NCBI RefSeq assembly: GCF_001665295.1 | Contig: NZ_LZSE01000005.1 | Location: 1-64,000, forward strand | Direction of reading: 5' to 3' | DNA length: 64,000 nucleotides | Source of the DNA: Mycobacterium sp. 1554424.7 | GTDB taxonomy: Bacteria; Actinomycetota; Actinomycetes; Mycobacteriales; Mycobacteriaceae | Part shown: positions 1 through 8,881 of the stretch, piece by piece | Position numbering within the stretch: the first letter of the stretch is position 1 | Layout: the number at the start of each line of letters is the position of its first letter | Translations under genes and position numbers: made by a program | The notes under the pieces: model-generated | Told to the model about the DNA's origin: nothing | Seen by the model: the letters and a program-made list of their open reading frames with translations, nothing else | Databases searched by the model: none

Positions 1-607
1 GCGCGTCGTCCAGGCCCGCGATCAGCCGGCCCGAGCCCACCTCGTGCGACAGTCCCTCAGCGGCCGCGTTCGGCACCTCCTCGCCGTCGACGGTGGCCGA
101 CAGGTCGATCGAGACGAAGTCGCCGAGGGCCACCGGGCGCTCGACCCCCTTCAGGGTGCCGAACCGGGCGCGCAGCGACTCCAATTCGGCGTCGACGTCG
201 TCGTCGCTGACCTCGATCGGTTCCACCGAGACCTTCAGCGAGCTCAGGTCCGGAAGGGTGAGCTTGGGGCGGACGTCGACCTCGGCGGTGAACGCCAGCT
301 CCTGGCCGTACTCCTTCTTGGTGACCTCGATCTCGGGCTGGCCGAGCGGGTGCACCTCCGACTCGGCGACCGCCTGCCCATAGCGGCCGGGAAGCGCCTC
401 GTTGACGACCTGGTCGAGCATCGCCTCGCGGCCGAACCGGGCCTCGAGCAACTTGGCCGGCGCCTTGCCGGGCCGGAACCCGGGCAGCCGGACTTGCTTC
501 GCCAACTCCTTGTAGGCGCGCTGGAAATCGGGCTCGAGTTCGGTGAACGGCACCTCAACGTTGATCCGCACCCGGGTGGGGCTCAACTGCTCGACGCTGC
601 TCTTCAC
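1..607 (-). CDS. tig: Trigger factor, partial (C-terminal part beyond the window)
   Basis: Ribosome-associated chaperone and prolyl isomerase that meets nascent chains at the exit tunnel. The visible 202 residues begin with a GTG codon at 605-607 ([13 protein letters not shown]) and carry the ribosome-binding N-terminal domain with the signature region [19 protein letters not shown] near residues 42-60. The start of the FKBP-like PPIase domain ([17 protein letters not shown]) is also present before the window edge. The gene is cut by the window, not broken. It lies next to tRNA-Pro and tRNA-Gly, as I recall for Rv2462c of M. tuberculosis. High confidence. Confidence 0.95.
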   Translation of the reverse strand, partial: MKSSVEQLSPTRVRINVEVPFTELEPDFQRAYKELAKQVRLPGFRPGKAPAKLLEARFGREAMLDQVVNEALPGRYGQAVAESEVHPLGQPEIEVTKKEYGQELAFTAEVDVRPKLTLPDLSSLKVSVEPIEVSDDDVDAELESLRARFGTLKGVERPVALGDFVSIDLSATVDGEEVPNAAAEGLSHEVGSGRLIAGLDDA

Positions 608-648
608 GGGTGTGCTCCTCGGTATTCGGTGGATCGTCGCAGTGTTGG

Positions 649-722
649 TCGGGGTGACAGGATTTGAACCTGCGGCCTTCCGCTCCCAAAGCGGATGCGC
701 TACCAAGCTGCGCTACACCCCG
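649..722 (-). tRNA. tRNA-Pro (TGG anticodon)
   Basis: Read on the minus strand this folds as a full cloverleaf: acceptor CGGGGTG pairs with CACCCCG, discriminator A at 649, T-loop GGTTCAAATCC, and anticodon TGG in the loop CTTTGGGAG. No CCA end is encoded. It sits between the trigger factor start and the rightward tRNA-Gly. Confidence 0.95.
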
Positions 723-866
723 CGCTGACCTCGCGATCCTACGGCCCCCCGGCGCAAGGCCGGGCATCGGCTTCGCAGGACCGCAGGACCTCACGGCGCG
801 ATCACAAAACCGCTTCGATTAGATTTGATGTTCGCCGCCAGATACAGTCTCGCTCGACTAAAACTT

Positions 867-937
867 GCGGGCGTAGCTCAATGGTAGAGCCCTAGTCTTC
901 CAAACTAGCTACGCGGGTTCGATTCCCGTCGCCCGCT
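867..937 (+). tRNA. tRNA-Gly (TCC anticodon)
   Basis: Acceptor GCGGGCG pairs with CGCCCGC. The D-arm is GCTCAATGGTAGAGC, the anticodon loop CTTCCAA gives TCC, and the T-arm is CGGGTTCGATTCCCG. The discriminator is T at 937. It is 31 bp upstream of the lipP start codon. Confidence 0.95.
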
Positions 938-967
938 CGGGCTGATTTTGCTCGACAGAAAGGCGCC

Positions 968-2161
968 ATGACTGACGTCGAACTGAAGGGCTCATGCGCG
1001 GCCGACTTCGTCGGTGTGCGCGATGCCTTCGAGCGCAACTTCGTGCTGCAAGCGGAGGTTGGGGCGGCCGTCGCGGTCTGGGTCGACGGGGAGCTCGTCG
1101 TCAACCTGTGGGGCGGCTGGGCCGACGCCGCCCACACCCGGCCCTGGCAACAGAACACCCTGACGACGGTCCTCTCGGGCACCAAGGGGCTGACCGCCAC
1201 CTGCGTCCACCAGCTGGCCGACCGCGGCGAGCTGGACCTGCACGCCCCGGTGGCCCGCTATTGGCCGGAGTTCGCGCAGGCCGGCAAGGACGCCATCACG
1301 CTGGCCATGGTGATGAGCCACCGGTCCGGCGTCATCGGCCCGCGCACCCGGATGAGCTGGGAGAAGGTCGCCGACTGGGACTTCGTCTGCGACCAGCTGG
1401 CCGCCGCGGAACCGTGGTGGGAGCCCGGCACCGCGCAGGGCTATCACATGACCACCTTCGGCTTCATCCTCGGCGAGGTGTTCCGCCGCGTGACGGGTCG
1501 CACCGTCGGTGAGTACCTGCGCACCGAAATCGCCGAACCGCTCGGCGCCGACGTGCACATCGGCTTGTCGCCGGCCGAGCAACAGCGCTGCGCCGAGCGG
1601 GTCAACAAGCCGCACGCCCGCGATCTGCTGGCCGACGCGCAAGCCCCCGGATACCCGGCCAGCCTGACCGAACACCCCAAGGCCGCGCTGTCGATATCGA
1701 TGGGCTTCGCCCCCGACGACGAACTCGGCTCCCACGACCTGCAGCTGTGGCGCCAACTCGAGTTCCCCGGCACCAACGGCCAGGTGTCGGCGCTGGGGCT
1801 GGCGACGTTCTACAACGCGCTCGCGCAGGAGCGGCTGCTGACCCGTGAGCACATGGAAAGAGTCCGGGTGTCGCAGGGCGGCTTTGAGACCGACCTGGTT
1901 CTAGGCCCGCGCGTCGCCGACCACGGATGGGGTCTGGGCTACATGCTCAACCAGCGTTGCGTCAACGGGCCCAATCCCCGGATCTTCGGCCACGGCGGCC
2001 TGGGCGGCTCGTTCGGGTTTGTCGACCTCGAGCACCGCATCGGCTACGCGTACGTGATGAACCGCTTCGACGCCACCAAGGCCAACGCCGACCCGCGGAG
2101 CGTCGCGCTCAGCGACGAGGTCTACGCCGCGCTGGGCGTCATCGAGCGCGCCCAAACATAG
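968..2161 (+). CDS. lipP: Serine esterase/beta-lactamase family LipP
   Basis: Predicted carboxylesterase of the class C beta-lactamase fold, 397 residues and no signal peptide. The nucleophile motif SxxK is visible as S70-G-T-K73. A tyrosine near residue 159 (GYHMTTFG) fits the second catalytic motif, and the HGGLGGS segment near residue 340 fits the third (KTG-equivalent) loop. The ATG at 968 follows AAAGG at 959-963. Length and position match Rv2463 as I recall it. Members cleave short-chain esters in vitro; the natural substrate is unknown. The gene is convergent with nei2, with only 15 bp between the stops. Confidence 0.9.
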   Translation: MTDVELKGSCAADFVGVRDAFERNFVLQAEVGAAVAVWVDGELVVNLWGGWADAAHTRPWQQNTLTTVLSGTKGLTATCVHQLADRGELDLHAPVARYWPEFAQAGKDAITLAMVMSHRSGVIGPRTRMSWEKVADWDFVCDQLAAAEPWWEPGTAQGYHMTTFGFILGEVFRRVTGRTVGEYLRTEIAEPLGADVHIGLSPAEQQRCAERVNKPHARDLLADAQAPGYPASLTEHPKAALSISMGFAPDDELGSHDLQLWRQLEFPGTNGQVSALGLATFYNALAQERLLTREHMERVRVSQGGFETDLVLGPRVADHGWGLGYMLNQRCVNGPNPRIFGHGGLGGSFGFVDLEHRIGYAYVMNRFDATKANADPRSVALSDEVYAALGVIERAQT

Positions 2162-2176
2162 ACCCGGCAGCGAACG

Positions 2177-2983
2177 TCACTTCTGGCAACTAGGGCACCA
2201 GAACACGTTTCGGCCCTCCAGCACCTGGGTGCGGATCGGTCCCCCGCACACCCGGCACGCCTCCCCCGCGCGCCGGTACACGTAGGTGCGTGGCCGCCCT
2301 TGCCGGTACGACGGCGGCCCGTGGTCGTGTTCGGGCAGCACCACGACGATCTGGCCGCGGCGCAAACCGACCTTCATCAGCGCGACCAGATCGGTCCACG
2401 CCGCGTCGAACTCGGCCTCGCCGATCGCCCGGCCGGGCCGGAACGGATCGATGCGGTGGCGGAACAGCAGTTCGTTGCGGTAGACGTTGCCCACGCCGGC
2501 GATCACGGTCTGGTCCATCAACAGCGCGCCAATCGGCTTGCGTGACTTGCTAATTCGAGCCCACGGCCACGACGGGTCCGCGTCGCTGCGCAACGGATCG
2601 GGGCCGAGCTTGGCCACCACGTCGCTGACCTGGCCTTCGTCGATGACTTCACACACCGTCGGGCCGCGCAGGTCGGTGCCGTAGTCGGCGCCGACCATCC
2701 GCATCCGCACCTGCCCGACCGGTTCGGGCGGCGGCGCACCGCTGGGCCGCTGCCACTCGGTGAAGGCGCCGTACAGCCCCAGGTGCACGTGCACGATGGG
2801 GCCGCCGTCGTAGTGGTGAAACAGGTGCTTGCCCCAAGCGCTGGTCCGCCGCAGCACGCGGCCGTCCACGACGGCCGCCGCGTCCGCGAACCGGCCCTGG
2901 GGGCTGGACACCGCGACCGGCGCGCCGCCGTAGCGGCGCTGATGCAGCCGGGCCAGCCGGTGCAGGGTGTGCCCCTCGGGCAC
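2177..2983 (-). CDS. nei2: Fpg/Nei-family DNA glycosylase Nei2
   Basis: Base-excision repair glycosylase/AP lyase for oxidised pyrimidines. The mature N-terminus begins MPEGH, giving the invariant Pro2 (Schiff-base nucleophile) and Glu3 after Met removal. A helix-two-turn-helix occurs mid-protein (MDQTVIAGVGNVYRNELLF, near residue 160). The C-terminus has a four-cysteine zinc finger (CRVCGG ... CPSC) in the last 30 residues. The 268-residue length is normal. It is 12 bp downstream of rpiB and probably cotranscribed with it. The Nei versus Fpg assignment rests on the PEGH N-terminus (Fpg has PELPE) and on synteny with Rv2464c. Confidence 0.9.
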   Translation of the reverse strand: MPEGHTLHRLARLHQRRYGGAPVAVSSPQGRFADAAAVVDGRVLRRTSAWGKHLFHHYDGGPIVHVHLGLYGAFTEWQRPSGAPPPEPVGQVRMRMVGADYGTDLRGPTVCEVIDEGQVSDVVAKLGPDPLRSDADPSWPWARISKSRKPIGALLMDQTVIAGVGNVYRNELLFRHRIDPFRPGRAIGEAEFDAAWTDLVALMKVGLRRGQIVVVLPEHDHGPPSYRQGRPRTYVYRRAGEACRVCGGPIRTQVLEGRNVFWCPSCQK

Positions 2984-2995
2984 GCTCGGACCCTC

Positions 2996-3484
2996 CTAGT
3001 TCGGGGCGCCGGGCACCGGCGGCGCCTGGTGCGTGCGTTCGTATTCGTCGAGGATGTCGATACGCCGTTGGTGGCGTTCGGCTTTCGACCATGGCGTGCT
3101 CAGGAAGGCGTCCACGATCGCCAGCGCCTCCTCGACGGTGTGCATGCGGCCGCCGATGCCGATCAGCTGCGCGTTGTTGTGCTCGCGGGCCAGCGACGCG
3201 GTCTCGACGCTCCAGGCCAGCGCGCAGCGCGCCCCCGGCACCTTGTTGGCGGCGATCTGCTCACCGTTTCCCGACCCGCCCAGCACGATGCCCAGGCTCT
3301 CCGGGTCGGCCACCGTGCGCGTCGCCGCCGCGATGCAAAACGCCGGGTAGTCGTCGTCGGCGTCGTAGCTGAAGGCGCCGCAATCGATCGGCTCGTGCCC
3401 GGATTCCTTGATGTGCTCGATGATCCGCTGCTTGAGCTCGTATCCGGCGTGGTCGGAACCCAGGTAGACGCGCATGCCCGACAT
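2996..3484 (-). CDS. rpiB: Ribose-5-phosphate isomerase B
   Basis: Interconverts ribose 5-phosphate and ribulose 5-phosphate in the pentose phosphate pathway. The N-terminus MRVYLGSDHAGYELK carries the substrate-binding Asp-His, and the anion-binding loop GGSGNGEQ places the catalytic base at Glu75 when translation begins at the first ATG of MSGM. This agrees with the residue number I recall for the M. tuberculosis enzyme and supports this start over the internal ATG at codon 4. Length 162 residues. Followed after 12 bp by nei2, so likely one transcript. Confidence 0.95.
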   Translation of the reverse strand: MSGMRVYLGSDHAGYELKQRIIEHIKESGHEPIDCGAFSYDADDDYPAFCIAAATRTVADPESLGIVLGGSGNGEQIAANKVPGARCALAWSVETASLAREHNNAQLIGIGGRMHTVEEALAIVDAFLSTPWSKAERHQRRIDILDEYERTHQAPPVPGAPN

Positions 3485-3509
3485 CTTTACAGTCGAGCGG
3501 CTCCGGGGG

Positions 3510-4133
3510 CTAGTCGAATGTCGGCGGTTCGGTGCGGGTCCGCTTGAGCTCGAAGAAGTGGGGGTAGGAGGCGAACGTCACCGACGCGTCCCAGAGCTTG
3601 CCCGCTTCCTCGCCGCGCGGAATCTTCGAGAGCACGGGCCCGAAGAACGCCACTCCGTTGACGTGGATGGTCGGCGTGCCGACGTCGTCGCCGACCGCGT
3701 CCATCCCGGCGTGGTGGCTCTTGCGCAGCGCGTCGTCGTAGGCCTCGCTAGTCGCGGCCTCGGCGAGCTCCGCCGGCAGACCTGCGTCGGCCAGCGACAG
3801 CTTGATGACTTCCTCGAGGTTCTTGTTGTCCTCGTTGTGGATCCGGGTGCCCATCGCGGCGTACAGCGGGTCCAGGACCTTGGCGCCGTGGGCCTGCTCG
3901 GCGGCGATCGCCACTCGCACCGGTCCCCACGCGTGCTTCATCATCTCGCGGTATTTGTCGGGCAGGCCTTCGCGGTTCTCGTTGAGGATCGCCAGGCTCA
4001 TGACGTGGAAGTGCACCTCGATGTCGCGGACCTTCTCCACCTCGAGGATCCAGCGCGAGGTGATCCAGCACCACGGACACAGCGGATCGAACCAGAAATC
4101 GGCTTGGTCTTTCACGTTGGCCTTCTCGGACAT
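3510..4133 (-). CDS. DsbA-family mycothiol-dependent oxidoreductase (mycoredoxin-2-like)
   Basis: Cytosolic thioredoxin-fold protein of the 2-hydroxychromene-isomerase/DsbA class. The active site C19-P-W-C22 is in the segment [13 protein letters not shown], exactly where the M. tuberculosis protein Rv2466c has it. There is no signal peptide, so this is not a periplasmic Dsb enzyme. The middle is helical, as in the family, and TPTIHVNG supplies the cis-Pro. The family member Rv2466c reduces mycothiol-linked disulfides and activates some nitro-drugs; a similar role here is inferred. It is transcribed toward rpiB with a 25-bp gap, probably as part of the same operon. Confidence 0.92.
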   Translation of the reverse strand: MSEKANVKDQADFWFDPLCPWCWITSRWILEVEKVRDIEVHFHVMSLAILNENREGLPDKYREMMKHAWGPVRVAIAAEQAHGAKVLDPLYAAMGTRIHNEDNKNLEEVIKLSLADAGLPAELAEAATSEAYDDALRKSHHAGMDAVGDDVGTPTIHVNGVAFFGPVLSKIPRGEEAGKLWDASVTFASYPHFFELKRTRTEPPTFD

Positions 4134-4261
4134 AGCGCGGTCCTCTCCTCAAGAGCAGATACGGTCACAACACCGTTCAGCACAACCGTAGTCGCGCGGC
4201 GCGTGTTCCCGGTCCGTCGTTCCGGTTACCGGGCGTTCATCGACACGTTTAAGTTGGACGC

Positions 4262-6844
4262 GTGGCCCTTCCTAATCTCACCCGTGACCAGGCCGCCGAA
4301 CGCGCCGCACTGATCACCGTTGACAGCTATCGCATCAGCCTCGACGTCACCGACGGCGCGGGCGGGCCTGGCGATCGCACTTTCCGATCCACCACCACCG
4401 TGACGTTCGAGGCGCTCGCCGGCGCCGACACCGTCATCGACATCGCCGCCGAGACCATCCGCGGCGCCACCCTCAACGGCCGCGAGCTCGACGTGTCGGG
4501 GTACGACGAATCGACCGGCATCCCGCTTCGCGGGCTCGAGAAGCAAAACGTCCTCGTCGTCGACGCCGACTGCCGCTACTCCAACACAGGCGAGGGCCTG
4601 CATCGCTTCGTCGACCCGGTCGACGACGAGACCTACCTGTACTCGCAGTTCGAAACGGCCGACGCCAAGCGCATGTTCGCCTGCTTCGACCAGCCCGACC
4701 TCAAGGCGACGTTCGACCTGCGGGTGACCGCGCCCAAACACTGGAAGGTCATCTCCAACGGCGCGACGGTGTCGGCGGAAGACGGCGTGCACACCTTCGC
4801 CACCACCCCGCGGATGAGCACCTATCTGGTGGCGCTGATCGCGGGCCCGTACGCCGAGTGGCAAGACTCCTACACCGACGAGCACGGCGAGATCCCGCTG
4901 GGCATCTACTGCCGGGCCTCGCTGGCCGAATACATGGACGCCGAGCGGTTGTTCACCCAGACGAAGCAGGGGTTTGCCTTCTACCACAAGAACTTTGGCC
5001 TGCCGTACGCGTTCGGTAAGTACGACCAGCTGTTCGTCCCAGAGTTCAACGCCGGCGCCATGGAAAACGCCGGCGCGGTGACCTTCCTCGAGGACTATGT
5101 GTTCCGCAGCAAGGTCACCCGGGCGTCCTACGAGCGGCGCGCCGAGACGGTGCTGCACGAGATGGCGCACATGTGGTTCGGCGACCTCGTCACCATGACG
5201 TGGTGGGACGACCTGTGGCTCAACGAGTCGTTCGCGACCTTCGCGTCGGTGTTGTGCCAAAGCGAGGCAACCGAATTCACCGAGGCCTGGACGACGTTCG
5301 CCACCGTCGAGAAGTCGTGGGCGTACCGTCAGGACCAATTGCCGTCGACGCACCCGATCGCCGCCGAGATCCCGGACCTGGCCGCCGTCGAGGTGAATTT
5401 CGACGGAATCACCTACGCCAAAGGCGCTTCGGTCCTCAAGCAGCTGGTCGCCTACGTCGGGCTGGAGCACTTCCTGGCCGGGCTGCGCGACTACTTCCGC
5501 ACGCACGCGTACGCCAACGCCACGTTCGCGGACCTGATCGCCGCGCTGGAAAAGGCGTCCGGTCGCGACCTCTCGGACTGGGGTCAGCAGTGGCTGAAAA
5601 CCACGGGGCTGAACACGCTGCGACCCGATTTCGACATCGACGGCCCGGGTGCTGAGGGCAAGTTCACCCGGTTCGTCGTGCGGCAAAGCGGCGCCGCGCC
5701 CGGCGCGGGCGAGACGCGGGTGCACCGGTTGGCGATCGGCATCTACGACGATGACGGCTCCGGCAAGCTGGTCCGGGTCCGCCGGGAGGAACTGGACGTC
5801 GAGGGCCCGGTCACCGAAGTCCCTGCGCTGGTTGGGGTTTCGCGCGGCAAGCTGATCCTGGTCAACGACGACGACCTGACCTACTGTTCGCTGCGGCTGG
5901 ACGAAGGGTCGCTGCAGACGGCGCTGGAGCGGATCGCCGACATCGCCGAGCCGCTGCCCCGGTCGCTGGTGTGGTCGGCGGCGTGGGAGATGACGCGGGA
6001 GGCCGAGCTGCGCGCCCGCGATTTCGTGGCGCTGGTCTCCGGCGGCGTGCAGGCCGAAACCGAGGTCGGGGTGGCACAACGGCTGCTGATGCAGGCCCAG
6101 ACCGCACTGGCGTCCTACGCCGAGCAAGGCTGGGCGCGCGAGCACGGTTGGCCGCAATTCGCCGACCGGCTGCTGGAGTTGGCGCGCGCCGCGCCGCCCG
6201 GATCGGACCACCAGCTGGCATTCGTCAACACGCTGTGCTCATCGGTGCTCTCGACACGGCACGTGGTGACGCTGGCCGACCTGCTCGACCACGACCCGGC
6301 CGAGCTCGGGCTGGCCGGCCTGGAGATCGACACCGACCTGCGCTGGCGCATTGTGACCGCGCTGGCCGCCGCCGGCGAGGTCGACGCCGACGGGCCCGCG
6401 ACCCCGTTCATCGACGCCGAGGTCCAGCGCGACCCGACCGCCGCCGGCAAGCGCCACGGCGCCCAGGCTGCCGCGGCGCGGCCCCAACTCGAGGTCAAGG
6501 AGCAAGCCTGGACGACGGTGGTCGAGGACGACACCCTGTCCAACATCACGGCCCGCTCGATGATCGCGGGCATCGCGCCCCCGGGGCAGCACGAGCTGCT
6601 CAAGCCGTTCACCCCGCGCTACTTCGAGGCGATCCCCGGGGTCTGGGAACGGCGGTCCAGCGAGGTCGCCCAAACGGTGGTGATCGGCCTCTACCCGCAC
6701 TGGGACATCAGCGAGGCCGGCGTCGCGGCCGCCGACGAGTTCCTGAGCGACCCGGAAGTGCCGCCCGCCCTGCGGCGCCTGGTGCTCGAGGGTCAGGCCG
6801 GGGTCAAGCGATCGCTGAGGGCGCGCAATTTCGACGCGTCCTGA
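4262..6844 (+). CDS. pepN: Aminopeptidase N, M1 family
   Basis: Zinc aminopeptidase that releases N-terminal residues from peptides in the cytosol. The exopeptidase motif GAMEN is at residues 265-269. Zinc ligands are H299-E-x-x-H303 and E322 in the NESFA motif. The C-terminal ERAP1-like helical domain runs from about residue 520 to the end. Length 860 residues is normal for actinobacterial PepN. The GTG at 4262 gives MALPNLTRDQA, the expected N-terminus. Its 5' end is divergent from the thioredoxin-fold gene; the gap at 4134-4261 should hold both promoters. Orthologue of Rv2467 by order. Confidence 0.95.
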   Translation: MALPNLTRDQAAERAALITVDSYRISLDVTDGAGGPGDRTFRSTTTVTFEALAGADTVIDIAAETIRGATLNGRELDVSGYDESTGIPLRGLEKQNVLVVDADCRYSNTGEGLHRFVDPVDDETYLYSQFETADAKRMFACFDQPDLKATFDLRVTAPKHWKVISNGATVSAEDGVHTFATTPRMSTYLVALIAGPYAEWQDSYTDEHGEIPLGIYCRASLAEYMDAERLFTQTKQGFAFYHKNFGLPYAFGKYDQLFVPEFNAGAMENAGAVTFLEDYVFRSKVTRASYERRAETVLHEMAHMWFGDLVTMTWWDDLWLNESFATFASVLCQSEATEFTEAWTTFATVEKSWAYRQDQLPSTHPIAAEIPDLAAVEVNFDGITYAKGASVLKQLVAYVGLEHFLAGLRDYFRTHAYANATFADLIAALEKASGRDLSDWGQQWLKTTGLNTLRPDFDIDGPGAEGKFTRFVVRQSGAAPGAGETRVHRLAIGIYDDDGSGKLVRVRREELDVEGPVTEVPALVGVSRGKLILVNDDDLTYCSLRLDEGSLQTALERIADIAEPLPRSLVWSAAWEMTREAELRARDFVALVSGGVQAETEVGVAQRLLMQAQTALASYAEQGWAREHGWPQFADRLLELARAAPPGSDHQLAFVNTLCSSVLSTRHVVTLADLLDHDPAELGLAGLEIDTDLRWRIVTALAAAGEVDADGPATPFIDAEVQRDPTAAGKRHGAQAAAARPQLEVKEQAWTTVVEDDTLSNITARSMIAGIAPPGQHELLKPFTPRYFEAIPGVWERRSSEVAQTVVIGLYPHWDISEAGVAAADEFLSDPEVPPALRRLVLEGQAGVKRSLRARNFDAS

Positions 6845-6845
6845 T

Positions 6846-6902
6846 CGAGACTGCGCTCAGCGCGCCGAAACGCGGCCGATCCACGCTCTGTTCGCAGTCT
6901 CG
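6846..6902. repeat. Inverted repeat between convergent pepN and DUF5130 genes
   Basis: CGAGACTGCG (6846-6855) and its exact complement CGCAGTCTCG (6893-6902) flank a 37-base GC-rich loop in the 87-bp gap between two converging genes. It could act as a weak bidirectional terminator. No T-run follows either arm. Confidence 0.4.
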
Positions 6903-6931
6903 GCGCGTCCTGACGGAGCCGCGCCCAGAAC

Positions 6932-7435
6932 CTAGGCCGGCGAGATGCCGGCGCTGAGCACGCGGATCGCGCTGACCAACCCGTCGACCAGGTGGTCCTG
7001 CTCGAACGCCGACGAAGCGGCGGCCACCCCGAGGGGCGCGGCCGACTCGGCGCCGCGGCCGCGGACCGCCGATCCGTAGACGACCTCGATGACGGACTGG
7101 TCGGGCGAGACGGCGAGCAGCACCGCATTGTCCGGGGTCGGCACCTTGGCCAGGATCTCGCGGGCCCGCGCGGCGGTGTCGCTGCCAAGGTCCCCGAGGT
7201 AGATGGCGAACCGCGCGCGAGACTGCCGCGAGCCGTACTTCAGCGCGTCGTCGATGGCAACCAGGTCGCTGATCGGGAACGGGTAGTGCACCGACACCTC
7301 GCCCGGCTCGGTGACGCCCGAAATCCGTCCGCTGGTGGTGATCACCGAGCCCTTGGGCAGCTCGCTGGGAGCGATCGTCGCAACCTCACCATGTGCCACT
7401 GGCGCCACCTCCGACCGAGAACTCCGACGTTCCAT
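6932..7435 (-). CDS. DUF5130/TPM-like conserved protein
   Basis: A 167-residue soluble protein matching the mycobacterial Rv2468c family (DUF5130, related to the TPM phosphatase-like fold). Visible landmarks are the [19 protein letters not shown] segment and the hydrophobic stretch [21 protein letters not shown]. The longest form starts at 7435. A shorter GTG start at 7399 ([15 protein letters not shown]) would reduce the overlap with the upstream small membrane gene from 50 to 14 bp and is equally likely. Function is unknown; TPM domains are often tied to membrane protein repair. No signal peptide or membrane helix is seen. Confidence 0.85.
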   Translation of the reverse strand: MERRSSRSEVAPVAHGEVATIAPSELPKGSVITTSGRISGVTEPGEVSVHYPFPISDLVAIDDALKYGSRQSRARFAIYLGDLGSDTAARAREILAKVPTPDNAVLLAVSPDQSVIEVVYGSAVRGRGAESAAPLGVAAASSAFEQDHLVDGLVSAIRVLSAGISPA

Positions 7436-7622
7436 GTCCGCCGCGCCCGCCGCCGACGTTCTCGTCGGTGGCCGCCCACAGGATCGGCGGGTGCGTCCAC
7501 TTCTCCGACATCTTGTAGGTCGCGGGGTGGGGTCCCTTGTGCCTCCAGATCAGCACGGACAGCACGACAACCAGTGCCAGCGGGACTCCGATGAAGTACG
7601 CGTGAATCTCTGCAACGCTCAC
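7386..7622 (-). CDS. Small membrane protein upstream of the DUF5130 gene
   Basis: A 78-residue protein beginning with GTG at 7620-7622 ([10 protein letters not shown]). It has one clear membrane helix near residues 9-26 ([17 protein letters not shown]), then a basic, Pro-rich segment and a Gly-rich tail. It overlaps the start of the next gene by 14 to 50 bp depending on that gene's start, so the two are probably translated together. A small conserved membrane protein is annotated at this place in M. tuberculosis (Rv2468A, from memory). It is on the same strand as the HNH gene, 55 bp downstream of it. Function unknown. Confidence 0.75.
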   Translation of the reverse strand: MSVAEIHAYFIGVPLALVVVLSVLIWRHKGPHPATYKMSEKWTHPPILWAATDENVGGGRGGHGTSEFSVGGGASGTW

Positions 7623-7677
7623 GACGCAAACCGTATCCCACCGGGCGAGGCACCCGCACACTTGGACACGGGATGGG

Positions 7678-8325
7678 TCAGGCCGCGCCCTCGCCGAGGT
7701 ACCGGGCCCAGGCCGGGTCCAGCTCCTTGACCGTCGACAGCAACCGCCAGTGCTGCCCCGTCGGCGGCAGGGGCGCCCGGCGCAGGGCCCAGCCCAGCTC
7801 GGTGAGCAGCTTGTCGCCCTTGCGATGGTTGCAGGTCGAACAGCAGGCCACGCAGTTCTCCCAGGAGTGGTCGCCGCCGCGGCTGCGGGGCACCACATGG
7901 TCGACGGTGTCGGCCTTGGCCCCGCAGTAGGCGCAGCAGAAACGGTCGCGGTGCATCAGGGCGGCGCGGGTCATCGGCACGCGAGCCCGGTACGGGACCC
8001 GCACGTAGGACCGCAGCTGGATCACCGAGGGCACCACGATCGACCTGGTCGCCGAGTGGATGACCGGCCCGGCCGGGTCGTCGTGCACCACGTCGGCCTT
8101 GCCGCAGATCACCATGACGATGGCCCGCCGCATCGGCAGCGCGGTCAGCGGCTCGTAGGTGGAATTCAGCAGGAGCACCCGCCGGCGGCTCCAAATCGAC
8201 GCGGTTTCGTGGCGGGTGGGCGGATGGGTATCGACGCTATGCAGGGGTGACGCGGTTGGGGGCCCGGTTAACCCTGCCGCGGCACCGGAACTGCGGTGGC
8301 TGCGGCGTCTCTTGCCATGCGCCAT
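7678..8325 (-). CDS. HNH endonuclease domain protein
   Basis: A 215-residue protein with a C-terminal HNH nuclease domain. The zinc-binding pairs are CAYC and CSTC, and the catalytic core is VDHVVPRSRGG followed by WENCVACC and CNHRKGDK. The N-terminal 40 residues are basic and low-complexity. The ATG at 8325 is chosen because GGAGG sits four bases upstream, while in-frame codons further upstream lack such a site. Orthologue of Rv2469c by order. Whether it cuts DNA in vivo, and for what purpose, is not known; no restriction or phage partner is adjacent. Confidence 0.88.
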   Translation of the reverse strand: MAHGKRRRSHRSSGAAAGLTGPPTASPLHSVDTHPPTRHETASIWSRRRVLLLNSTYEPLTALPMRRAIVMVICGKADVVHDDPAGPVIHSATRSIVVPSVIQLRSYVRVPYRARVPMTRAALMHRDRFCCAYCGAKADTVDHVVPRSRGGDHSWENCVACCSTCNHRKGDKLLTELGWALRRAPLPPTGQHWRLLSTVKELDPAWARYLGEGAA

Positions 8326-8467
8326 TGATCCTCCGCGGATAGTCCACCATGATTCGCCGCCAAACGCACCCTTATTGCTGGTGCGCGCCGTGACCAACCG
8401 GTGAACAGAAGGCGCGACCAGGGCCCGTTCGGGCTTGCCAATCCGGCGATGCACCACAATGGAGGCG

Positions 8468-8857
8468 ATGGATCAGGAGAGCTTTTACGACGCCGTCGGC
8501 GGTGCCGAAACCTTCAATGCGATCGTGTCGCGGTTTTACGCACAGGTCCCGGAGGACGAGATTCTCAGCCAGCTCTACCCCGCGGACGACCTGGCCGGCG
8601 CCGAGGAGCGGCTGCGGATGTTCCTCGAGCAGTACTGGGGCGGCCCGCGCACCTACTCCGACCGGCGCGGGCACCCGCGGCTGCGGATGCGGCACGCCCC
8701 GTTCCGGATCACCCCGATCGAACGAGACGCCTGGCTGCGGTGCATGCACACCGCCGTCGCCTCCATCGATTCGCAGACTTTGGACGACGCGCACCGCCGG
8801 GAGTTGCTTGAATACCTGGAAATGGCCGCGCACTCTCTGGTCAATTCATCGTTCTGA
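8468..8857 (+). CDS. glbO: Truncated hemoglobin O (group II)
   Basis: Heme protein that binds O2 and is implicated in NO detoxification and respiration. The 129 residues read SFYDAVGG...RFYAQV...[13 protein letters not shown]...FLEQYWGGP...RHAPFRI...WLRCMH, which is the trHbO pattern with Tyr(CD1) in RFYAQV, Trp(G8) in DAWLRCM and the proximal His in LRMRHAPF. Start choice is uncertain: the ATG at 8468 gives a length close to the 128 residues recalled for M. tuberculosis, but GGAGG at 8461-8465 is very close to it. ATG 8459 and a start at 8435 are alternatives. The aglA gene follows after 24 bp. Confidence 0.92.
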   Translation: MDQESFYDAVGGAETFNAIVSRFYAQVPEDEILSQLYPADDLAGAEERLRMFLEQYWGGPRTYSDRRGHPRLRMRHAPFRITPIERDAWLRCMHTAVASIDSQTLDDAHRRELLEYLEMAAHSLVNSSF

Positions 8858-8881
8858 TCCCGAGTAACCGAACGGAGCAGC

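Noticed and set aside
543-794. Short frames across tRNA-Pro containing [25 protein letters not shown] and its antisense
   Set aside because: tRNA-derived spurious peptides often seen in databases; no gene.
4226-6211. Open frame of 661 codons antisense to pepN
   Set aside because: High-GC shadow of a clear M1 peptidase gene; composition is Arg/Gly/Val-rich with no domain pattern.
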